From Acidobacteriota bacterium (GTDB lineage: Bacteria > Acidobacteriota > Thermoanaerobaculia > UBA5066 > Gp7-AA6): DNA of 59,930 bases. Below the pieces are notes generated by a model. It had not been told where the DNA came from. It saw nothing but the letters and a program-made list of their open reading frames with translations, and ran no database searches. Numbering within the stretch: the stretch's first letter is position 1; every line of letters starts with the position of its first letter. The translations under genes and the position numbers were made by a program. Positions 54,092 to 59,930 of the stretch are shown in pieces. The DNA is taken from positions 70,712 to 130,641 of the forward strand of contig DAHUXD010000019.1 in the NCBI GenBank assembly GCA_027307335.1, read 5' to 3'.

Positions 54092-54571
54092 ATGTATCCC
54101 GGATTCATTCCCCATTGGAAGGCGCGGTGCGCGCAGCGCCGCGCCGCGCACGCCGGTTTCGGCGGACGGCACGAGGACTGGTCGTACGCGATGGCTCCCG
54201 ACGACGAGGCCGCCCTCGGATTCGGCGGCGGCCACTTCGGCGTGCGCCGGCCGCTGCGCTTCCTCGCATACAAGCTCGGCCTCGACGACGCCCAGGTCGC
54301 CGAGCTCGCGAAGATCCTCGACGAGATCAAGACGGAGCGGGCGCAAGCGGCGGTCGATCACCGCCGCGCGCTGTCCGCCTTCGCCGACGCGATCTCCGGA
54401 GAGACCTTCGACGAGGCGAAGGCGGGCTCGGGCGCCGCGCTGCGTCTGCAGAGCGCCGAGCGGCTGAAGGGCGCGGTCGTGTCGGCGCTCGGGCGGCTGC
54501 ACCGGCTGCTCGAGCCGGCGCAGCGGGAGCGGCTGGCGTACCTGATCCGCACGGGAACCCTGTCGCTGTAG
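54092..54571 (+). CDS. Spy/CpxP-like helical protein
   Basis: This 159-residue protein starts MYPGFIPHWKARCAQRR, with GAGGAGGTCCG before the ATG. The body is helical with the Spy-like layout: LRFLAYKLGLDDAQVAELAKILDEIKTERAQAAVDHRRALSAFADAI … AERLKGAVVSALGRLHRLLEPAQRERLAYLI. This resembles LTxxQ-type and heavy-metal-resistance proteins ('L…AQ…L…L', then 'L…QR…L'). There is no clear signal peptide, which is unusual for the periplasmic members, so assignment is tentative. A GGGGTCAGGTCT repeat follows 8 bp after the stop. Confidence 0.55.
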   Translation: MYPGFIPHWKARCAQRRAAHAGFGGRHEDWSYAMAPDDEAALGFGGGHFGVRRPLRFLAYKLGLDDAQVAELAKILDEIKTERAQAAVDHRRALSAFADAISGETFDEAKAGSGAALRLQSAERLKGAVVSALGRLHRLLEPAQRERLAYLIRTGTLSL

Positions 54572-54578
54572 GTTTCGT

Positions 54579-54644
54579 GGGGTCAGGTCTCTAAAAATGT
54601 GACCTTTGGGGGAGGCAAGTTCACACTTTCAGAGACCTGACCCC
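54579..54644. repeat. GGGGTCAGGTCT inverted-repeat element, copy 3 (66 bp)
   Basis: GGGGTCAGGTCT (54579-54590) and AGACCTGACCCC (54633-54644) bracket 42 bp with further partial pairing (TGTGA/TCACA). Only the 12-bp ends match copies 1 and 2; the interior differs. It lies between the convergent Spy-like and DinB genes and is followed by seven Ts, so it could serve as a terminator. Confidence 0.85.
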
Positions 54645-54650
54645 GTTTTT

Positions 54651-55157
54651 TTACCTCGGCGAGCCGGCGTCGATCCAGCGCAGGTAGTCCGTCGACGCGG
54701 CCTTCTTTCCGAGCTGCCGCAGGAGCGTCGCGACCTGGCCGCGGTGATACGTGCCGTGGTTCGCGACGTGCACGAGGGCCTCGCCGATCGGATACGTCCA
54801 CGTCTGGCCGGCGAAGTTGACGTAGCTCACTGCCTCGGTCATCCGGTCCCGGGACAGCCCTTCGACGAACTCCCGAAGCCCCCGTTGCACCGGTTCCCAC
54901 CGCTCGCGGATCGTCGAAACCGACGTGAGGAACTCCGCACCGGGCAGCGCCGACGGCGAGCGGCCGTGGAAGCGCTCGAGCCAGACCCAGTCCGCGCCAT
55001 AGAGGTGCGCGAGCGTCCCCTGCACCGAGCCGAAGCTGCCGCCGATCGGCTTGCCGAGCTCCTCGGCGTCGAGGGCGGCGGCGGACTCGAGCGTCTTGGC
55101 CGTCGCCCACCGGCCGTAGGCGAAGAGATTCGCGAGGTCCTCGGGCGTGCGCGTCAT
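54651..55157 (-). CDS. DinB-family protein
   Basis: The 168-residue four-helix protein of the DinB/YfiT superfamily has FAYGRWATAKTLESAAAL, FGSVQGTLAHLYGADWVWLERF and GEALVHVANHGTYHRGQVATLLRQLG. It ends with TDYLRWID. The three His residues (LAHLY, HVANH, TYHRG) form the metal site. Members act as thiol-dependent transferases or hydrolases; the specific reaction is unknown. GGAGGAGCTCC precedes the ATG. Confidence 0.9.
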   Translation of the reverse strand: MTRTPEDLANLFAYGRWATAKTLESAAALDAEELGKPIGGSFGSVQGTLAHLYGADWVWLERFHGRSPSALPGAEFLTSVSTIRERWEPVQRGLREFVEGLSRDRMTEAVSYVNFAGQTWTYPIGEALVHVANHGTYHRGQVATLLRQLGKKAASTDYLRWIDAGSPR

Positions 55158-55197
55158 GGAGCTCCTCCGGTTCCGGCGTTCCGGCCGGGCGGAGATG

Positions 55198-56694
55198 CTA
55201 CTTCGACCCCGCGGTCTTGCGGTAGCGCTCCGCGAGCGTGCGGACGTCCGCGCCGGAGGAGAGGATCTCGAGCCAGCGCGTCGTATACAGCCAGTCGCGG
55301 AAGAGCGGAGCGACACCGGGCCCGCCGGCACGCTCGGCTTCGGCGACGAACTCGGCGGTCGTGGCGCCGCCGGCGTGGTGCCGCGCGGCGTGCGCCCCGA
55401 TGATCGATCGGAACGTCGCCGGCCCGACGAGACGGTAGAGCGCGAAGAACATCAGCATCCCGGTGCGGTAGGAGTCTCCCGTCATGCCGGCGCGGCCGTA
55501 GTCGATCATCGGGACGGTCGCGAGGCGCGGATCCTCCCGCGCGCGCTCGAGCTGCCGCCGCGCGGTCTTCTCCGCCTGCGCGTCGAGGGAGGGCGCGCCG
55601 TCGAGCGTCTCCTGCGTCAGCGCCTCGAGGAACCCCGCGAGCCCCTCGTTCCAGCGGCAGTCCACGGCGTCCTTCGACGGCACGTTCCAGAGGTGCGAGA
55701 TCTCGTGGTAGAGCTCGTGGATCTTCGCCGGATCGCGGAAGGCCGCCGCCGCCTGGAGGATCGATGTCACGTCCGCCTGCGATCCCCACCCGTCCGGAAT
55801 CTCGATGATCGTGTAAGTCGTCGCGCCGGGCAGCGGTCCGAACCAGCCGCGGTAGAGGGCCAGGGCGGCGGCGGCGGAGCGGAGGACGCGCTCGGCGCCC
55901 GCGACGTCGTCCGGCAGCGCGAAGAGGCGCAGCCCCGGCGCGTCGAGCTCGCGAAACCGCGCGACCGCGAAGTCCATGCGCCAGGCCGGCTTCCGGTTCC
56001 GGTACACGTACGTGGCCCGGCCCTCCCGCACGGTCCTCTCGACGAGGAGTCCGCCGTTCGCGACGACGTGGGAGTCCGGCACGGTGACGCGAGCCAGGTA
56101 ATCGAACTCGGGCAGCGGCTCGCTCCGGATCTTCTCCCACGACGGCGGTCGGAGCGTCGGGTAAGCGTCGGCGTCCTCCCGCACGATCGTGAACGCTTCG
56201 CCGATCGAATCCTGAATGTAGAGCGCCCCGGTCTCGACGTAGCCGGCGAGGTAGCCCGCGTACGCGATCTCGACGGTCGTCTCGCTCCCGGGCTCGAGCG
56301 GCGGCGCGAGGAGGACGCGCACGCGGTTCGCCTGTCTTTTCGGATCGTCCTCGAACGCGACGACGCTCTGGGAAAACGGCAGCGGCGATCCGGACCCGCT
56401 CCGCACCGCGGAAACGGTCAGCAGCCGATAGAGCAGGAACGAGGCCTCGCCGGCGGCGGACGGGCCCGCGTTGCGAATGGCGATGCGCGCGCTCGCCGTC
56501 ATCTGCTCCTCCTTCAGGTCGAGCGCGACGTCGAGCTCGTACCGAACCGGACGGAGCGGCTCCGCGGCGACGGAACGCCGCTCCGGAGTCTCGGGCCGGA
56601 CGGAGTGCGGGCCGAGACTCGGAAGGGTCGCCGCGAACGCGGCGCGGCTCGCGAGGGCGAGCAGGCCCAAGGCGATGGCGACGCGGATTTTCAC
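55198..56694 (-). CDS. Exported M1/M61-like zinc aminopeptidase
   Basis: The 498-residue protein has a signal peptide after a GTG start (KIRVAIALGLLALASRAAFA). An N-terminal M1-type beta domain (RPVRYELDVALDLKEEQMTASARIAIRN) is followed by the gluzincin core: HELYHEISHLWNVPS (HExxH, about 326-330) and downstream RWNEGLAGFLEALT, providing the third zinc ligand. An APL-like PLPGATTYTIIEIPDGWGSQA stretch sits before it. The spacing between HExxH and the Glu is shorter than the 18 residues typical of M1, and there is no GAMEN motif, so it is a divergent M1/M61 relative. It probably digests peptides outside the cytoplasm. Confidence 0.82.
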   Translation of the reverse strand: MKIRVAIALGLLALASRAAFAATLPSLGPHSVRPETPERRSVAAEPLRPVRYELDVALDLKEEQMTASARIAIRNAGPSAAGEASFLLYRLLTVSAVRSGSGSPLPFSQSVVAFEDDPKRQANRVRVLLAPPLEPGSETTVEIAYAGYLAGYVETGALYIQDSIGEAFTIVREDADAYPTLRPPSWEKIRSEPLPEFDYLARVTVPDSHVVANGGLLVERTVREGRATYVYRNRKPAWRMDFAVARFRELDAPGLRLFALPDDVAGAERVLRSAAAALALYRGWFGPLPGATTYTIIEIPDGWGSQADVTSILQAAAAFRDPAKIHELYHEISHLWNVPSKDAVDCRWNEGLAGFLEALTQETLDGAPSLDAQAEKTARRQLERAREDPRLATVPMIDYGRAGMTGDSYRTGMLMFFALYRLVGPATFRSIIGAHAARHHAGGATTAEFVAEAERAGGPGVAPLFRDWLYTTRWLEILSSGADVRTLAERYRKTAGSK

Positions 56695-56792
56695 GAGAGC
56701 CTCGACGGGGAGACGCGCGGCGGCGCGCCGGGTTTCGAAAGAGGCGATTTTCTTCGAAGTCTGGCCCTCGCTGCGCTCGGCCCTGCCTTCGA

Positions 56793-56812
56793 CGCGGCGT
56801 TCTCTCGCCGCG
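56793..56812. repeat. CGCGGCG-TTCTCT-CGCCGCG hairpin
   Basis: A perfect 7-bp hairpin directly after the mini zinc-ribbon stop. The same motif with loop TTCTCC occurs at 23828-23847, and both are preceded by TTCGA. Confidence 0.55.
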
Positions 56813-57016
56813 CTAGTGGTCCGGCGGGATCTGCTCCGGCCGCTTGCCCCGGTCGGCCGGATCCCGGCGCGCGTGCCGCCGCTCGTCGAAGGCGACCCCC
56901 TCGTAGCAAATGGGGCATTTGAGCCGCCCATCCCTCGGAATGGGAGCGAAGCGCGGCGAGCGGCAGGCCGCGCAGAACCACCGCGCGAAGCGACGTTCCT
57001 CGCCCTCGTAGCCCAT
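56813..57016 (-). CDS. Mini zinc-ribbon protein
   Basis: The 67-residue protein has two CxxC knuckles (C15-C18 in WFCAACRS and C34-C37 in LKCPICYEG) spaced for one treble-clef or ribbon zinc site. The highly basic, Arg/Asp-rich tail could be disordered. I do not recognise a specific family. It lies in line with the peptidase gene and after the basic protein gene on the same strand. Confidence 0.6.
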   Translation of the reverse strand: MGYEGEERRFARWFCAACRSPRFAPIPRDGRLKCPICYEGVAFDERRHARRDPADRGKRPEQIPPDH

Positions 57017-57055
57017 CGGGCGAATGGTAACGCGGACCGACGGGCGCGGCCGCCG

Positions 57056-57463
57056 CTAGGCGGCGAGCGACCGCGCGGCCTTGATCGCCGCGGCGACGCC
57101 GGAGCTCTTGCGGATCGCCCGGACCTTCGTCCGGGCCTCCTTCGAGAGGCTGCGGATCGCCGCGAGGTACCGTCCCTGCGCCTGACGCGCCGCCTTCTGC
57201 GCGCGGCTCAGAACCCGCCGAGCCTGAGGCCGCGCGCGGCGCGCCGCCCGCCGGGACGCCTTCGCGAGCCGCCGGGCGGTCGGGCGAGCGGCCTCCTCGA
57301 GAGCCGAAAGCCGCGCGCGCAGATCGCGAATCAGCTTCTCGCGGCGACTGAGGGCCCGGGCGACGTCGGCCACGGCGACCTTCCCGTCCTCGATCAGGAG
57401 CTGCAGGGCCGCCGCCGCGTGCTCGGCGGACAAGCGGAGTGCCTTCTTCGTCTTGCGTCTCAT
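57056..57463 (-). CDS. Ala/Arg-rich basic helical protein
   Basis: The 135-residue, very basic protein begins RRKTKKALRLSAEHAAAALQLLIEDGKVAVADVARALSRREKLIRDLRARL. The middle is KasRR/ARR-rich (RRLAKASRRAARRARPQARRV), like histone-H1-type tails, and the end is KVRAIRKSSGVAAAIKAARSL. AGGAGGTTCC precedes the ATG. A nucleoid or RNA association is plausible from composition alone; no family is recognised. Confidence 0.6.
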   Translation of the reverse strand: MRRKTKKALRLSAEHAAAALQLLIEDGKVAVADVARALSRREKLIRDLRARLSALEEAARPTARRLAKASRRAARRARPQARRVLSRAQKAARQAQGRYLAAIRSLSKEARTKVRAIRKSSGVAAAIKAARSLAA

Positions 57464-57789
57464 GGAACCTCCTCGAAACGGCGGCCGATCGGGCCGCTTT
57501 CCGGCCAGGCATCGTACATCGAGATCCTGTCGGAGGACGCGGGCCGGTGTCGACCGCGCGGTCGGTCGCCGACCTGTTCCCGCGACCGAGGAGGCTCGAC
57601 CGGCGCCGCCCTGACCTCTCTGAAGCCAGGACGATGTGCGCGTCGAACGCCGTTCCCCAAGTCCCCGCAGCGATCTCGAGAACAATGGAAGGAGGCCCCA
57701 TGGGCTCCCGAGCTTCGTTTCGGGCTGCCGCCGCGCCGGAATCTCCGGACGCCCGCGGGGCGTATGTGCTCGGGAAAGGAACCGACACC
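57464..57789. other. Intergenic region upstream of pirin
   Basis: There is no stand-alone gene here. The pirin frame stays open through most of it, and an ATG at 57700 has a strong GGAAGGAGG in front, so part of it may encode an N-terminal extension of pirin. GACCGCGCGGTC is a small palindrome within it. I see no convincing promoter. Confidence 0.4.
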
Positions 57790-58491
57790 ATGATCCGCAT
57801 CCGGCCCGCCGGCGAGCGGGGGCACTTCGACCACGGCTGGCTCGACACCCGGCACACGTTCTCGTTCGGTGACTACCACGACGACCGCCACATGGGCTTC
57901 CGCGCCCTGCGCGTGATCAACGAGGACCGCGTGCGGCCCGGTCAGGGCTTCGGCACGCACGGCCATCGCGACATGGAGATCGTCACCTACGTTCTCGACG
58001 GCGCGCTCGCGCACGAGGACAGCATGGGAAACGGCTCGGTCATCGCGCCCGGCGACATCCAATACATGAGCGCCGGCACGGGCGTGCGGCACAGCGAGTT
58101 CAACGCGTCGTCGACGGAGCCCGTCCACTTCTACCAGATCTGGATCCTTCCGAACGTCGCCGGCGCCGAGCCGCGCTACGCGCAGAAGTCCTTCGACGCC
58201 GCCTCGCGCACGGGACGCTGGCGCCTCGTCGCGTCGGGCTCCGGCGCCGACGAGTCGATCGCGCTGCGTCAGGACGTGAACCTGTACGCCTCGGTGCTCG
58301 GCAAAGGAGAGAAGCTGCCGCTCGAGCTCCCGGAGGGACGGCACCTCTGGGTGCAGGCGCTGCGCGGGTCGGTCTCGGTCGGCGGGCGAGAGCTCTCGGC
58401 GGGTGACGGCCTCGCCGCGTCCGGCGAGCGGAAGTTTTCCTTCGCCGCCGGCGATCAGGGAGCGGAGCTGCTCGCGTTCGACCTGGCGTAG
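57790..58491 (+). CDS. Pirin-family bicupin (YhhW-like)
   Basis: The 233-residue iron-binding bicupin has family signatures RPAGERGHFDHGWLDTRHTFSFGDYHDDRHMGFRALRVINEDRVRPGQGFGTHGHRDMEIVTYVLDGALAHEDSMGN. The metal ligands are H in GTHGH and the later H/E in MSAGTGVRHSEFN. YhhW-type pirins have quercetinase activity in vitro. The ATG at 57790 fits the family start and has GGAAAGGA 9 nt before it. An in-frame ATG at 57700, with a better ribosome-binding site, would add 30 residues. It overlaps the convergent gene by 37 bp. Confidence 0.92.
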   Translation: MIRIRPAGERGHFDHGWLDTRHTFSFGDYHDDRHMGFRALRVINEDRVRPGQGFGTHGHRDMEIVTYVLDGALAHEDSMGNGSVIAPGDIQYMSAGTGVRHSEFNASSTEPVHFYQIWILPNVAGAEPRYAQKSFDAASRTGRWRLVASGSGADESIALRQDVNLYASVLGKGEKLPLELPEGRHLWVQALRGSVSVGGRELSAGDGLAASGERKFSFAAGDQGAELLAFDLA

Positions 58492-59168
58492 AGCTCGGGC
58501 GCCGGCGCGAGGCGCGTCTGGAGCTCCATGCTGTCGTCGTTCAGCTCGATGCCCGTCACGGGGCAGATCTCCCACGCCGTCGCGCGCGTGACCGACGCGC
58601 CGGCGAGCGACGCGGTGTTGAGCGCGGTCGACGCCGCCTCGAAGTCGAAGAGCAGCCAGCCGCGGATCGAGACGTACTGCAGCAGGTACTTGGCGCGGAT
58701 CGCGCCCGTCGACCAGTCGAACCCGTTCTTCGCCTGGAGGCGCCGCCAGCGCGGGGTGATCACCGCCACGAACCGGTGTCCGTTGTCCGAGACGCTCGCT
58801 CCGGGAGTCAGGTACAGCACGGTGTCGTGATCGGCCGGATTCGCCGAGTGGCAGTTCGCGCTCGTCGGGCCGCCGTCCTGAACGTCGAGCACGTACGCGG
58901 TGATCTCGACGGCAGTGCTGCTCTGCCAGCGGTCGGTGTCGTCGCCGGGCTCGATGAGCGCGCTCGCGTCGGCCGTGTCGTCGTAGTCGTCGTCCGAGGG
59001 CTCCTCCATCCGCGCGCGGAGCTCGTTCAGCCGCTGGATCTTCGCCTTCTTGGCGTCGCCCTGCGGCGGGCAGCGGCCGCCGCTGCCGCCGCCGGACTGG
59101 GCGGCGAGCGGCGCGGCGAGGAGCGTGGCGAGGGCTGACACGACGACCGCGAGAACGCCGTTTTTCAT
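58455..59168 (-). CDS. Secreted protein of unknown function
   Basis: The 237-residue exported protein has a signal peptide (1-23, LAAPLAAQ). A Gly-rich start and an acidic stretch (EEPSDDDYDDTADAS) are followed by a domain with AVEITAYVLDVQDGGPTSANCHSANPADHDTVLYLTPGA and FVAVITPRWR. It ends with WEICPVTGIELND. The middle domain resembles OB-fold-like 'DUF' proteins that accompany heme or phosphodiesterase-like proteins, but I cannot name a family. Its 3' end overlaps pirin by 37 bp, and it diverges from the MFS gene. Confidence 0.65.
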   Translation of the reverse strand: MKNGVLAVVVSALATLLAAPLAAQSGGGSGGRCPPQGDAKKAKIQRLNELRARMEEPSDDDYDDTADASALIEPGDDTDRWQSSTAVEITAYVLDVQDGGPTSANCHSANPADHDTVLYLTPGASVSDNGHRFVAVITPRWRRLQAKNGFDWSTGAIRAKYLLQYVSIRGWLLFDFEAASTALNTASLAGASVTRATAWEICPVTGIELNDDSMELQTRLAPAPELYARSNASSSAP

Positions 59169-59221
59169 GAGTGGGGCTTCAGGTTAGCAGAATGCGGGCG
59201 GGCGTGTGGCAAGCTCCCGCG

Positions 59222-59930
59222 GTGTCTTCCTCAACGAGCGATGAATCGCCGCGGCGGTTCCGCGCGCTCGCTCTGATCGCCGCCGGCGAGCTCTTCGGCA
59301 TGTCGCTCTGGTTCTCCGCCTCGGCGGTCGCGCCGGCGCTGAAGTCCGTGTGGCGGCTGTCCGACTCGTCATCGGCGTGGCTGACGCTCGCGGTCCAGCT
59401 CGGGTTCGTCGCGGGAACGCTGACGAGCGCGCTGCTCAACCTGTCGGACGTCTTCCCGACCCGCCGGCTCTTCGCCGTGTGCGCGTTCCTCGGGGCCGGC
59501 GCCAACGCCGCGCTCGCCGTCTTCGCGCGCGGCCCGGGCCTCGCGGTGCCGCTGCGCTTCCTCACCGGGTTCTTTCTCGCGGGGGTGTACCCGCCCGGCA
59601 TGAAGATCATGGCGAGCTGGTTCCGGAAGGGGCGCGGCATGGCGCTTGGCGTCCTGGTGGGCGCGCTGACGGTGGGGAAGGCGTTCCCCTACCTGGTCAA
59701 CGCGCTCGGCGGCTCCGACTGGCGCGCGGATCTCCTCGTCGTCTCGATCCTCGCCGTCACCGGGGGCGCGATCGTCCTCCTCTTCGTCGAGGACGGGCCG
59801 TTCGCGGCGCCCGCCGCGCGCTTCGACGCGGCGCAGATCGTCGAGGTCTTCCGGAACCGCGGCGTGCGGCTCGCGGACTTCGGCTACTTCGGGCACATGT
59901 GGGAGCTCTACGCGATGTGGACCTGGATCC
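59222..59930 (+). CDS. MFS transporter, N-terminal part (truncated by window)
   Basis: The frame stays open to the window edge, about 236 residues. It starts SSTSDESPRRFRALALIAAGELFGMSLWFSASAVAPAL, then WLTLAVQLGFVAGTLTSALL and GFFLAGVYPPGMKIMASWFRKGRGMALGVLVGALTVGKA. This is a NarK/'nitrate-nitrite-like' MFS pattern with the FRKGRGMALG loop, and about six helices are seen. The GTG at 59222 is a typical start for these proteins; an in-frame ATG at 59192 would add 10 residues. The substrate is unknown. Confidence 0.85.
   Translation, partial: MSSSTSDESPRRFRALALIAAGELFGMSLWFSASAVAPALKSVWRLSDSSSAWLTLAVQLGFVAGTLTSALLNLSDVFPTRRLFAVCAFLGAGANAALAVFARGPGLAVPLRFLTGFFLAGVYPPGMKIMASWFRKGRGMALGVLVGALTVGKAFPYLVNALGGSDWRADLLVVSILAVTGGAIVLLFVEDGPFAAPAARFDAAQIVEVFRNRGVRLADFGYFGHMWELYAMWTWI

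Overview
The window is GC-rich bacterial chromosome (roughly 70-80 % GC by hand count of sample lines). It contains an ADOP-type MacB/FtsX permease, three PknB-type Ser/Thr kinases (two fused to TolB-like propellers), cysteine-containing SLH-like surface modules and sigma-54 machinery. This mix points to Acidobacteriota, perhaps the Thermoanaerobaculia. The assignment is an inference from gene content, because no rRNA is present.

Left part (1-16.5 kb) is mostly housekeeping on the minus strand. It holds the 3' end of selB, a TonB-like secreted protein, polA, hutI-cyclodeaminase, the coupled cluster rnhA-yggS-yggT-divIVA, a zinc-ribbon coiled-coil gene, a CAU tRNA, and a macromolecular-synthesis operon in the order rpsU-mutS2-dnaG-rpoD. 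mutS2 is inserted into the usual rpsU-dnaG-rpoD order and has no ordinary start codon near its conserved N-terminus. Two related copies of a GGGGTCAGGTCT inverted-repeat element lie here in opposite orientation; a third, shorter member is at 54.6 kb.

Middle part (16.6-30 kb): a GAF protein, an Slt-type lytic transglycosylase, a sulfate-type ABC transporter whose ATPase is fused to two universal-stress-like domains, YjbQ, an SdpR-SdpI pair with a perfect operator palindrome, a hemerythrin-like protein, a small lipoprotein, secreted MsrA-MsrB, and tRNA-Asn. The last 25 bp of the tRNA-Asn locus recur 2.4 kb downstream. They bracket a less GC-rich segment with a single gene for a secreted GloVer/TIG/SLH-like protein, which looks like a tRNA-targeted insertion.

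Right part (30-60 kb): two paralogous kinase-propeller genes with the same near-leaderless 5' motif; an ECF42-type sigma factor with two DGPF/YCII proteins and a 57-codon membrane ORF, three of these units preceded by the same [T/C]GTCGA-N17-CG promoter-like motif; and an EmrB-EmrA-TolC efflux operon. The TolC gene carries an N-terminal STAS-like domain, and the operon has a sigma-54-type promoter and tandem TTACG-N6-CGTAA palindromes next to a GAF-AAA+-Fis activator gene. Then come the ADOP permease, a membrane-anchored kinase, a SYLF protein, a small membrane protein, an FUSC-like protein, a second SLH-like surface protein, a Spy-like protein, DinB, an M1/M61-like peptidase, a mini zinc ribbon, a basic protein, pirin, a secreted unknown and the start of an MFS transporter.
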